Below are positions 53,601 through 64,000 of a stretch of DNA of 64,000 nt, piece by piece. Each line of letters begins with the position of its first letter. Within the stretch, counting starts at the first letter, position 1. The notes below the pieces were generated by a model that was given only the letters and a program-made list of their open reading frames with translations, was not told the DNA's origin and did no database searches. Location: the NCBI GenBank assembly GCA_008828725.1, contig MEHQ01001881.1, positions 537,240-601,239 on the forward strand, read 5' to 3'. The translations under genes were made by a program, and so were the position numbers. The stretch is from Saccharina japonica. Lineage: Eukaryota > Sar > Phaeophyceae > Laminariales > Laminariaceae.

Positions 53601-54553
53601 TCGTCGCTGGGTTCACCTAGACGAATATTCGCGTACACATATATACGTCGTACAAGATAATATCATAGAGCAATGCAGATGCTAGCGGAACGAGAGTACA
53701 GATTCGTGTCGGTGTTGAAGATCATGTTCGACCATGATCAATAACGATTCAAGTTTGTACGAGAGGAAGCGCGGATAGATAGGCGAAACAACGGTGATCT
53801 CGCGAACTCACTCTCGCATTTGCTCCGGCATGGAGTAGCATTCTGACCACCGCCTCGTGTCCCTTCCACGAAGCGAAAAAAAGTGGCGTCCATCCGGATT
53901 CATCCAGCCCGTCTTTGTCAGCACCGCACTGCAACAATAGGCGGACAACATCGGTGTGTCCCTTCTGGGCGGACAAGTGGAGAGAGGATGTTCCTGCCTG
54001 ATCTCGGTCGTCCACAGGCGCCCAGGCCTCGAGCAATAACCGCGCTACTTTCAAGTGTCCTTGGTGAGACGCGAGATGCAGAGGGGTCAAGTGCCGCAAA
54101 GTGGTCGCCCCGGCATGGGCCCCTTTCGACAAAAGGAGCGACGCAACCTCGGTGTATCCCTGCGGCATCCACAATACAACGTTTTGGGTTAGGGTTAGGG
54201 ACTTAATCACGACGTCTGGGATCGTAGGACTGCTGATAGTAAAAACCCCTGGCTCGTACGACTCGTACATTAACTGACTTCCACAGTACGTACGTGCTCT
54301 TATCATGCGAGTACAGCAGTATACGAAAGGTACTGCCGTACATGTTCGAATATCCAACGACGATTACCTGGCGACACGCGATATGCAAGAGACTCCTCCC
54401 GGTTTTCGGGCTAGAAAGATTGGCGTTGCCCCCGTTGTCCAAGAAGGCGAGTACGTCGTCGACGTGACCCTCCCGTACAGCTTCTGAGATGGCGTCCAAC
54501 CCCGATTCGTCATCTGCACGGTCTTCATCCGTCCCCTTTGCCTCCATAGCCAT
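47630..54553 (-). CDS. Ankyrin-repeat RING-finger coiled-coil protein, probable E3 ubiquitin ligase
   Basis: Seven exons, read high to low: 54553-54368, 54159-53812, 53418-53356, 52929-52774, 51952-51750, 50413-50284, 49381-47630. Phases agree; 2838 nt, 945 aa. Residues about 20-235 form some six ankyrin repeats (LLHIA, TPLHLASHQGHLKVARLLL, GHTDVVRLLL, TPLHLACAWGHPK then VAKVLLEFGAD). A short coiled coil (SELEDQLGRAKREHLEL) precedes a complete C3HC4 RING: C289, C292, C304, H306, C310, C313, C320, C323; its last cysteine pair comes from the next exon. A second coiled coil follows (about 335-400), then about 540 residues of Ser/Gly/Arg-rich, probably disordered tail. RING proteins of this build usually pass ubiquitin from an E2 to targets bound by the ankyrin repeats; substrate and location are unknown. 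The start ATG at 54553 has good context (GCCATGG). The donor at 50283 (CGG|GTGAGC) was chosen over one at 50128 because only it keeps phase. Confidence 0.88.
50495..51061. mobile_element. TA-flanked MITE with perfect 25-bp terminal inverted repeats
   Basis: Both ends carry CCGTAATCATGCGAAGGTTCGCACC in inverted orientation, perfect over 25 bp and 27 bp with the flanking TA. TA on both sides is the target duplication expected of Tc1/mariner-type elements. The 567-bp body repeats CTCCGATGGGTGCG many times, in two similar blocks (50520-50700 and 50918-51035). No transposase is encoded. It lies in the intron 50414-51749 of the ankyrin-RING gene. Confidence 0.88.
54184..54202 (+). repeat. Short interstitial telomere-like tract
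   Basis: TTTTGGGTTAGGGTTAGGG in the first intron of the ankyrin-RING gene, about two perfect TTAGGG units. Confidence 0.7.
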
Positions 54554-54952
54554 GGCGAGGTAGTGAGGGCCGATTAACGGCGCTTTGCTTTGATCTATCA
54601 CTCCAAGGTCATCATGTGCGGCGCCGCCTGGTCAATCGCTGCAGCGCCGACGTCGCTTAGCCTGTACGGCGTGCTCCAATCTTACAGCTCCTTTCTCCGT
54701 ACGCAGTAATACATGCAGCAGCTGTCTCGTGTCGGTTGTCGGTGGAATACGGTACAAACTACGAAAAATAGATTGACCGTTTCACTTTCGCGAGGTATGA
54801 TTCCAGGATTTGGACCACTGTCAGAATTGCTCCAATGGCTGTGAGCTTTGCCAGCCTCCTGTCGAAATCGAGCCACAGCATCCCAGGGAGCGACAGCGTG
54901 AGCAACCCTTACCCCGTTAGAGACGTCGGCTAGATCCACGCACGAGCTAAGC
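54554..54952. promoter_or_regulatory. Shared intergenic gap of divergent ankyrin-RING and KH genes
   Basis: The start codons are 399 bp apart and point away from each other, so both promoters and 5' leaders share this stretch. No defined promoter motif was recognised. Confidence 0.5.
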
Positions 54953-57900
54953 ATGGCAGACGTTCTCCCCGACGACCCCGTTGCGCGCGCCAAGGCCATC
55001 GCGCTCAAACTCACGGCCACGTCGGTCCCTGGCGAGGACTCGGGAGCTCCGATGGGCCTGAATGGGATGCCGGCGCCTGCCTCTGAATCAGGTATGGCAT
55101 CTAGTGGTGTCACCTGAACGAGCGGGTGTGCAAGTCGGCGCCGATCCGTCTGCTGTGGGCTGTGGTGTTTATTTTTCTTTCTCGGGCTGCCGTGATCCAC
55201 GGTTTTCGTAGAAGGGCAAAGTGCCGGGGTGATGACCTCTTGAGATATCTCACCTTTTTTGTTTTTCGATCGATGGATCACATTTTTTTCACTCATCGCG
55301 CAACACGCACCACACCGAATACACCGAATATAATAGTCATGGTAGACCAATGCCTCTTCCTTGCAAGAGCTCCCTCCTCGTGATTATCTTCTCTTGTGGA
55401 CGTGTGGACGTATGTGTGCCTCTGTCTCTCTGGGTCGGTGTCCAGCCAGCCGACTGTTGATTGCCCCTAAAGCTGATCTATGCGTTTGATCTGCTTCCTT
55501 TTTGCACCAATGCGTTTTTGCAGAGTTGGGGAAGCGTAAGAACAGGTGGGGCGAGGACCCCCAGCCTGGCCCCTCCATGCCGGCAGGCTTCGGTCTCCCG
55601 GCGGCGATGATGGCTCAAGCCGCAGGGGGCGCGCCGACTGCTCGCAAAAAACTCTTCGTGCCCGTCAACGAGCACCCCGACTTCAACTTCATGGGTGTCT
55701 TGATCGGCCCCCGCGGGAGCTCGCTCAAGGCGATGGAGCAGCGGACGGGCGCCAAGATCCTCATCCGCGGTCGCGGGAGCCAAAAGGAGCAAAACTCGGC
55801 CGACCCCGAGGCGAACGAGGAAATGCACGTGGTGATCGAGGGCACGGACCAGGCCGTGGCCATCGCGACGGCCGAGGTGGAGGCCATCTTCCAGGACCCC
55901 CACCGCGCCACCATCGTGAAGAACGAGCAGTTGAAAAACCTCGCGGACCTGAACGGGATAGGCGGCGGCGGCGGTAGCTATGGGGCCGCGGGCGCTTACG
56001 GGCCGGCGGGTGGCATGGGGGGAGGGGGAGGCGAGGACCACGAGGTGGAGATGGCCGTGCCTAGCAAGATGGTGGGTCTGATCATCGGCCGCGCTGGGCA
56101 GAACATTCAGTCCATGCAGCGCGACTACAATATCACCATCCAGATCGCCAGCCAGAGCGACGTCCCCGCCGGATCGGATACCCGTCCGGTGAAGCTGAAG
56201 GGCAGTCACCAGTCGGTCGAACAGTGCCGCGCCAAGATCAACGAGATCATCTCGGACAGGGAGAACGAGCTCACTGGCGGGTTTCTGCCGGGGGGTGTTG
56301 GCGGCGGCGGTGGCGGTGGCGGTGGCGGCGCCCACTATGGCCCTGGGCGCGACGGGGGTGATGGTGCGCAGGCGACGAACCACCTCACAATCCCTGACGA
56401 CAAGGTGGGGCTCGTGATCGGAAAGGGCGGCGGGACTATCAAGGGGGTACAAGGGCGCACCGGGGCCAACATTCAGATCCCTGGAGACCCGGACGAAAAC
56501 GACCGGTCGAAGCGCACGATCGTGATCTCGGCGGGAAGCCAGGACGCGGCGGACCGAGCAATGGCGGAGGTGCAGAACATTTTGAGTGCGGACGCGGCGT
56601 CTATGGGAAGCACCTCGGGCATCCCGCCGGGCTCCCAGGTCTTGTACGTGATCATTCCGGATGACAAGGTAAGGAGTGGGGAGGTAGAATAAATACGCTG
56701 CGTGTTTTTTTCGATCCGCTCGGGGGGGGTGTTCGTCTCCACTCGAGTATCACTTGATAACGCTTGTAGTACTACGAGTTACTGAGTTTTAAGTGTATTG
56801 ACACTCGTACTCCCTTATGGACAAGCCACAAGCCTCGAGTCTGTTTGACTTTGTACGCCGAAGTATGCTGCGTTAGTCTCGCCTTGCCCTGCGCTGCGAG
56901 TGTGAGGATTATAATTAACTGCGCTCAAAATATTCGTTGTTTTGATCTTGTTTGTGGGTTGTCAGAAGTTTACGAGAGTTTTGAATTTGTTCTGCGAGAA
57001 TCCACACCGATATATATATACGATACGACGGAACCCACCAGCGTTACGAGACCTGACACGAGCACGCGTAATCATCGTCACATATTACATTACGAGCTTG
57101 ATGCTGATGAACTCAGCAGTACAAGCACCAGCTGACAAGGACAGGCGTGAGTATGAACACTGCTGTACATACGTACCTTTTATGTTAACGGCAAAAGCAA
57201 AATGCGCACACGAGCCTTGTCCTTGGACAGCAAATATCTGCACAACAGCAGTATATACGAGTACGTACGAAATTGTAGTACAGTACAGGACACCTAATAG
57301 GAAACAGGAAGTCTGGTCCAGGCTGGATTTCTTATTTGAGAGAGGGTGCTTTCTACACTACTACTAATTTCAAGATAACGAGTCCAAAATTTCTTATTTT
57401 CCTTTAAATCTCAGCCTGGTTTTCTTATCAGCTTGTTTCTTATTACTGTACGAAGGTGTCCTGTGTACTGTAATAGACTAGGCACGAAGCCTGCCGGAGA
57501 ATTTTGCTCCCACTTGGTACCCTGACCCCACATCGACCTGATCTCACCCGGACCCGAGGCCTGCAAACTGAACCTGGGTACGTTGTATTTGTATTATAGT
57601 TGCCGCCTCGTCCGATCAAGCACCCTTACTGATCTCACGCGACTTTATCCGCGAAATCGGGGTTTCCGGGCACGACACTAAAACTACTTACGTACCTGAG
57701 GCCGACTGTCGTATTACGAATGGGATTGGATAACAGAAAATAAAACTGGTTTTCCCTTTATCGTGCAGAAACCCGCGAGCGGTGCAGTCGGTACTACAGT
57801 AGTTGTATTCGTAGGGCTTTCCCGTACGCTGCACACACAAACAAAACCTTGTTTTTCGCGCACAGCACCAACCGCCGCCACGAGTTTAGGCTGCCAGGTT

Positions 57901-60900
57901 TGAAAGCCTAACGTACGTGGGCGGTCTCCGTCTGGAGGTCTTGCTTGGGACATACCAGTACGAACCTGACCCATTTCTGTGTCTACTTTTTTCGATCGTA
58001 AATAACAAAATACCCTTGAGTTCTGTATTGTCACAGTAATCGGGCTATCACGCCCCAAGCAAGACCCCCAGACACAGACCACCAACGGCTCTCAATCTTG
58101 CCAACGACGACTCTATGCTCAGTTCCATACACCCTCTAAGCGCTGTACGAGTGGCGACCGCGTGCTCTGTGAGGCTATCACTCGGTGGCGGCGGTGCTGT
58201 GTCGAAAAGCACGTACCAGTATATTATTGCTGCCTCGGGCAGGTTTGGAACTTAACAAAAAGAAGCCAGAGCCTTGTGTGGGTTTCAGCACGATGGAGGG
58301 AAAACCTGCTTTGTGTTCTGTTTTCGAATCCCATAATACAGCACACAACAACTATTTAATAATACGAAACAGGAAATCTGGTCCAGGCTGTATTTCTTAT
58401 TTGAAAGGGTGCTTTCTATAATAATTTCAAGATAACGACTCCCGAATTTATTATTTTCCTCTAAATTTTAGCCTGGCTTTCTTACTATTTAATAGCCTGT
58501 TTCTTGTCAGGTATCCTGTACTGCAGTCGGCCTTAGTGTCTAGCCCGTGGCCACAGGCTCGTGCCGACAATTTTTGGGAGCGCCTATTTGTAACCAGCAG
58601 GTTGCACAAAAAAAAATGTAACCCGTACGTAGCTGAAAGCAACAGAGAGAACCGCCGAACGCTCAGACACACTGCCTCTAAACCTAACCCCCAACTACGC
58701 GCCATGCTTACTCGTAGTCTAGGGTATAGGGCATCATGTCCTTCTACTGACTTACAAAACGTCACCTGTGAGTGGGACCGATTGAGTGGTTGATATTCAA
58801 CCTTTCAATCTGCAGCTATGGTCTACCAGTATGCAGCTTTTTGAAGGCATGATTGGGGGTTAGGAGCAGGGGTGAGCGCATAGGGGTATTGGGGTAGGGC
58901 GTGCTGGCTCTCTCATCTACTATAGTGTATATGTGGGTACACTCAGCTAGCAAAGATTAGTTTCGACGAAGTCCTCGATCTCACAGCTGTTTTTTTTTTA
59001 ATTTTTTTTAATAATTAATTTTGTGTAACCTGTGGGTTTCAAATACACCCTCAGCCTTGTGGTGCTGGGAGAAGCCAGTCTGCTGTACAGTATTTTTTTC
59101 AATTTTTCTACAGAGCATGTGTCGTCCGTATTCCTCCGACGCACGAGAGTTGAAGGCCCCTTATACTATATAGCTGTTGTTTTATTTTTATTTTTTTTAA
59201 TACTACTCCTGTGTGAAGGCGTATGCTATGTTATGTGCAACATGATATCACACACTGGAGCAGCATCACGGAAGCACTTTTGAAAGAACCTGCTGTTCAT
59301 AAGCTGGTATGTCCGTTCATCATGGTGCATAGTTATACAAAGTACCTTTTGCAATATCAATACCTGGTATTTGTTTTTTGTAGTATCATAGACGCCACGA
59401 GCTTTGGGTTACCCTGTTATATTTTGAATCGCAGCAATTTGAATTGTGTAGTACCTATTGCAGCAGCAGTACACAGTATTTCAAAGCAATACATGGCATA
59501 TAATGTACCTCCTGCCTTACTGCTCGGACGCTGTACTAATGGACCGTACAACTTTTTGGGTCAACCCCGCCCGTCGAATTCACAAAAAACCCTCTTGCCA
59601 CCCGCCTCACGTCGTTGAAACCCCCTTTTATCAGGTGGGCCTGGTTATCGGCAAGGGCGGCTCGACCATCAAAGAACTGCAAAACCGCACGGGATGCCGC
59701 ATCCAGATCCCGTCTCAGGTTGACCCCGGAACTCACCCGCCTACTCGCCGAGTAACCCTGACGGGGGTGGGAGAGTCTCCCCACAACGCCAAGCGCGATA
59801 TCGAGATGATGGTCCAAGACGACGACCGCAATCGCTTTGGTGGTGGGGGTGGTGGCGGCGGCGGTGGCGGTGGCCCTCCCCCTCACCAGCAGGGGTATGG
59901 ATCCCCCCCCCCCGGGCGCTACGGTGGACCTCCCGCTCCCTATGGCGCCCCGCCTCCCCAAGGATACTACGGGGCGCCCCCCCCGCAGCAGCACCAGCCG
60001 CCTTACCAGCCCTCTCCGTACGGGCACCCGCCGCCGCAACAGTACCAGCCTGTGCCGCAGTACCAGCCGTACGGGCAGCCGCCACCTCAGCAGCAGCAGG
60101 TGAGAGCCTTCCGATTTATTGTCGAATCTTAGCACTCTTAATTCTTGTATTGTAATACGACGTAGTGGAGCTGAACATTGTAGATTTGATGTTGAGGGTG
60201 TGGGGCGCCATTTTAAACATGGTTCTGCTGTTGATGTACCTGGTACAGAAGGTACAGTAGGTGCACGGTGTGTTGCCTTTTTGTGAAACCGAAACAGGTC
60301 GGTTTTGGTAGGCGTGTATCAATTGCTGCTCTTGTCAGTACTCGCGGTGTGTAAGTTGCCTGCCCAGTGATTTAGTTCGAATGGTAAACGTACGTACATA
60401 TCGTGAGAGTCGATCAATCGAGTACCTTTTTGTTGGTGTCAACTTTTTGTGTCGATCCACAAACGTCTCCTTTGATGCGGAAATTCGCATTCCCAGGACG
60501 TACGTCGTACATAAAAGCTCGCCACTTTTAGGATGGTTACAATTACTGATGTTTCGAGATGTTTCATTAGTCACCACACACGCATGTGTTCGCACCCTTA
60601 TCCCACGCTGACCAAACCGAGGATCGGCCACAGCCAGCAAACAGTTTTATCGATTAAGTGGTAATCTACCATCAACATTCCGGCCGGCAGTCGACATCAC
60701 CATTCACCTACTGCTTGTAGAGCACCAATTACCACCCTTGATTCGCTCATGGACGTGCCAACATTGAATTTATATTATCTTGTGAAAGCAAGAATCTTTC
60801 GAACGCCAGATAGAGAGCAGTGGGCGGCTATGTTTGGTGCCTATGCTGTCTGACCCTTGTTCGCCTTCACTGCTGCACAACCCCCTGCCTTCGCTCGCTG

Positions 60901-61957
60901 TTGAAGGCTGCCTACCCCCAGCAGCCGCTTCCGTACCAGCCTGCCCCGCAAGTGGCTCCCGCCCCGGCGGCTCCCGAGCAGGCCCCCCCACCGGGACAGA
61001 TGCAGCAGCCGCCCGCTCAGCAGCAGCAGCAGCCCCCGCCCCACCAGCAGCAGCAGGGGCAGCAGCCGCAGTACTACCAGCAGCCGCAGGCGCCAGCCCC
61101 CGCTCAACCGCAGGCGGCGGCTCCGGCCCCTCAACCGGCGGCCGCTGCTCCCGCTCCTGCTCCCGGTGCTGTGGACATGACCCAGTACCACGACGTGAGT
61201 GTAGGAAGCACTCAGCCCGACGCGGTTATCATAGGGGGTGGGGTGGCATCCTTAAGAATTGACGAACGGGTACATGAACAGATGGGCTATACTGTTTTTG
61301 CTCGTCGGACTTTCGCTCTTGGTTTTTTCCGGCGTCTTGTCTACCGTTGGTTTTTGACTGAGAGCTCGCAAGGCATATATAGCTGCTGCCGCTGAACCAT
61401 GTTGTGTGCGCGATTAGTCAGCAGCATTGGTCTTTTTACCCTCCACGAATGCCCGCGTCCCATACACACGGCGGGAAGTCTTGCTGCGGTCATACTATTA
61501 ATAGCAGTGACGGCGCAAGTCGGACGGTTGCAGGTAAACATACCATGTCTTTTTGCGTGGATCACGGTGTACCCAACCATACCGTCACCGACCGACAGGC
61601 CCACCGACTGCACACGCGTACTGTAGCTCCGTGAGCAGGCACGTTTTAAACTGTGTATCGTCCTCTTGCTCAAGGAGACATATATAGCATGCTGCTGCAC
61701 CGGTTACACCGGTTATTGCCCCCGTCTCACCCCAATTGGCAAAGCTTGACCCTCGCCTCCTTCCCGCCCCATCCCCTGTCTCCGTGACCACAACCACCAT
61801 GCCATCCTCGCAGCAATTCTGGCAGTACGCCGCATACTATGGAGAGCAGGTCGCCCGCGACCAGTACGGCGCCTGGGCCCCTCCCGCCGGCACGCCGCCC
61901 CCGCCGGGCATCAACATCCCTCCCCCGGGTCAGGCCAACCCCCCGCCACAGGCCTGA
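54953..61957 (+). CDS. Four-KH-domain RNA-binding protein (SF1-like plus FUBP-like)
   Basis: Five exons: 54953-55091, 55524-56668, 59635-60099, 60907-61194, 61814-61957. GT-AG with agreeing phase; 2181 nt, 726 aa. After KRKNRWGEDP, which recalls the N-terminus of splicing factor 1, KH1 (about 87-185) has the SF1/BBP form: LFVPVNEHPDFNFMGVLIG then PRGSSLKAMEQRTGAKI. KH2 (about 220-289, loop GRAG), KH3 (about 332-402, loop GKGG) and KH4 (about 419-490, loop GKGG) are like those of FUBP/KSRP. Gly-rich linkers separate them. The rest is Pro/Gln/Tyr-rich, with a final FWQYAAYYGEQ motif resembling FUBP tyrosine-rich tails. KH domains bind single-stranded RNA or DNA; a nuclear role in splicing or mRNA control is inferred. 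A 2.97-kb intron cuts KH4 right before its GxxG loop. Neither a pure SF1 nor a pure FUBP orthologue, so no symbol is given. Confidence 0.92.
57301..57476 (+). repeat. Direct repeat flanking a hairpin element, copy 1
   Basis: About 175 bp, similar to 58365-58526 in the same direction (shared TCTGGTCCAGGCTG, TTTCAAGATAACGA). Each copy also has weak inverted similarity between its own two ends (AAACAGG...CCAGGCTG against CAGCCTGG...TTGTTTC). Confidence 0.85.
57715..58340. mobile_element. Imperfect hairpin element in the KH gene intron
   Basis: The arms (about 57715-57955 and 58050-58340) are diverged reverse complements. Matching blocks include GGTTTTCCCT with GCAGAAACCC, CACAGCACC with CCGCC, and GGTCTTGCTTGGG. 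Read outward, both arms encode similar peptides (GFCTIKGKPVLFSVIQSHS on minus and GFSTMEGKPALCSVFESHN on plus). It is bracketed by the 175-bp direct repeats. No named family recognised. Confidence 0.7.
58365..58526 (+). repeat. Direct repeat flanking a hairpin element, copy 2
   Basis: Second copy of the 57301-57476 repeat, same orientation, on the other side of the hairpin element in the KH gene intron. Confidence 0.85.
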
Positions 61958-64000
61958 AAGGGCTCTGCTGACCCCCCCGTTATTTTGACAAGGTGCGTCG
62001 TGGTGGCAGGCGTGAGGGTCGGTCTATCACGCTGCCTTGGCGGTATTAGCCGAGTGAGTGCTGTCCGTCAAGCCTCTGGAGGAAATGTTCGCATATTACC
62101 CCCCCCTACTCTGTTTTATGTCTAACCCTCCGTCCTCCCTGCCCCCGTGCCCCGTGGTAGTCATTTAGTGCTGTTCGCCTGCGTGCTACGAGTAACACTT
62201 GGACCCTTTCTCGCTTGCCTCCTCGCCTCGCCTTGCTTCCCCGCCATGCTGCCCCGCTTCCAATTGTTTTTCGCCGTATCACGAACGTGCATGGTTGGTT
62301 CATCAGACACTCCAAGAGACTTGTGCATCCCGCGATATGTGCAACCGCATGATCCACAATGCCCGTCTCACCTGAGCCGGCGCCGGCGTGATGCATGCTT
62401 GAGATGTTCATGACAAGTGATGAGACGGTTGACGAAAAGGCATGCCTGCCTGCATGATGCATGCATGCACGTCGGATGCTCGCATGCTTGGCATGAACGA
62501 CCGCCTGAGAGATGACGATGCCATGCTGCAGAGAGGATTACCGCGTGGTTGTGCCCCGGAGCGAGGGTACACCCGTATTTTTTTTCGCTTGTGGCAGGGT
62601 AGTTTCTGTGTCATCCCGCCCCCCCCGTTGGTTCGCAGGAGGAGTGCTCAAGACAGACGGGCGCCTGTTTCAACCCGGTTTGCTCGGCCATTTTTCCGTA
62701 GTACATTACCAAGCTCTACTGCTTCATCTTGTGCTTGATAGTAGCGATTACCACGGTACCCTAGTGTTTGCCCGTTCGTTTGTTTGGCTCTGCGCGTTGT
62801 CCAAGAACTGCTGCGGCTCGTTGTGTGCCGGTCTGAGCTTTTAGCAGACCTTGGAAGGAAGGAATGGAAGGCTTGCAGAGGGAACTAAACCGTGTCGATG
62901 CGAGCACTTACTTGCTTTTCATTGGCGCTCCGGAACTAGTCTTGTGTTGTCAATGTGGTCTATGTGGTCGACTGCATGCCCTCGTCGGGGTTGGGGCGGG
63001 AGAGGACTGGGACGCTTAAGAAGAACGATATGTACACGATGTACTTGCTTGCTGAATCGCAACACCTTGTAGGCTACTTTTATCAATTTCGTTGCTGTAT
63101 GGTGTATAATTTCATTGTATGCTCGCGTCCAGCGGCGGCAGTTACTGCTTCCCTGGGGAGAATGAGGGGAGCGCTTGACACTTGACTGTGCGAGCCGCGT
63201 ATTGCTATGGCCGGAACACCAAGTGACCTCGTGATAGCGACGATCCTTGTTCGTGCAGGGGGGTCCGCCGCTGCGTGGGCGTCATTTCGTGTATCGCTGT
63301 TTTCATGTACATGGGTTTATGACCTCATCCGTGTGTTTGCTATTGTGCAGCTTGTGTGCAGCTTGTCCTCTGGGCTCGAGTGCGGCTCCAACAGCTTCCA
63401 GAGTTGACGCGCTGGCCTGTGAGTGAAAGCGATAATAAACTTGAGCGAAAAGCGACGCCTGATGCCACCGCAATATCGGCTGTGCTATATCCGGTATTAT
63501 GCGTTTTTTATTTCCCGTTTTATGCTGTTTATGCAGTGCTTTGACAGGGTTTCGATGAATTTGGCGCTCGCTGGTTGACGAACGATCACGTGTAACGAGG
63601 TTCGATTTAAAGACAGGACTTGATCCACCCATCATGTATTGCTGGAAAATACGCCTAAAGGTCATGTCTTTCGACCTTCGAGCCGTTGGAAAATTCGTTG
63701 TTGACGTAAATAGTACACGAAATGCGATAATAATACCTGGTTCGTACCAAATTTTTTTTTTTGCGATTGCTACATACGGCGTCCGCTGTAGCCCAAGCGT
63801 AAATCACGTGATTTTGTGATTGCCTGTCGTGCGCAAATGCGACTGCAAGTAATTTTTCACCACTCCATGATTGACACCCCCGATCAGTAGTAGTACGAGG
63901 TCGGTCGTGTCTCGACCATCACGCCACTCCAAGCAACAAAAACACTGCTGTTAGTTAGTGTTGCCCGTCGGAAAACGCGAGTACTTCTAACTCCGGCATC
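61958..64000. other. 3' flank and gene-free end of window
   Basis: Contains the 3' untranslated region and end of the KH gene, then sequence without a supported exon. A cluster of GCATGC/ATGCAT words lies near 62388-62495. No gene starts clearly before the window ends. Confidence 0.5.

Noticed and set aside
55478..56452. 324-codon open frame on the minus strand
   Set aside because: It is antisense to three KH domains with clear GxxG loops on the plus strand; no motif on the minus side.

Overview
This is a nuclear window from an intron-rich eukaryote. There are no operons or bacterial signals. Five multi-exon protein genes can be rebuilt by joining exons whose GT-AG (twice GC-AG) borders and reading phases agree. 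Long introns, mixed GC content, divergently paired genes and a 7TM-RGS receptor would suit a photosynthetic stramenopile such as a brown alga. That placement is an inference, because nothing in the window names the species.

Layout: 1-13015 has no gene I can support; it holds AT-rich low-complexity DNA, one Mutator-like inverted-repeat element (818-1224) and one possible decayed coding stretch (5412-6005). 13016-20350 (minus) encodes a seven-transmembrane protein fused to an RGS domain. Head-to-head with it, 20630-26605 (plus) is ALG3, the ER mannosyltransferase of N-glycan assembly. 26606-29078 is intergenic and carries one copy of a dispersed repeat. 29079-45430 (plus) is an 18-exon FANCJ/BRIP1-type iron-sulfur DNA helicase with a 16-nt micro-exon, two GC-AG introns, an apparent one-base defect in a poly-G run and several intronic repeats. 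45431-47629 is a gene-free convergent gap. 47630-54553 (minus) is an ankyrin-RING-coiled-coil protein, a probable E3 ubiquitin ligase. Head-to-head with it, 54953-61957 (plus) is a four-KH-domain RNA-binding protein with a Pro/Gln-rich tail. 61958-64000 shows no gene.

The genes do not form one pathway: signalling, ER glycosylation, DNA repair, ubiquitylation and RNA binding. The organising feature is the alternation of strands: two divergent pairs with short shared promoter gaps (about 280 and 400 bp) and one tail-to-tail pair.

The introns and spacers contain several non-autonomous, transposon-like inverted-repeat elements (818-1224, 36900-37594, 50495-51061, 57715-58340), two two-copy interspersed repeats, interstitial telomere-like tracts and a very frequent short motif, TACCAGGTA/TACCTGGTA. 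I found no tRNA, rRNA, CRISPR array or autonomous transposase gene.
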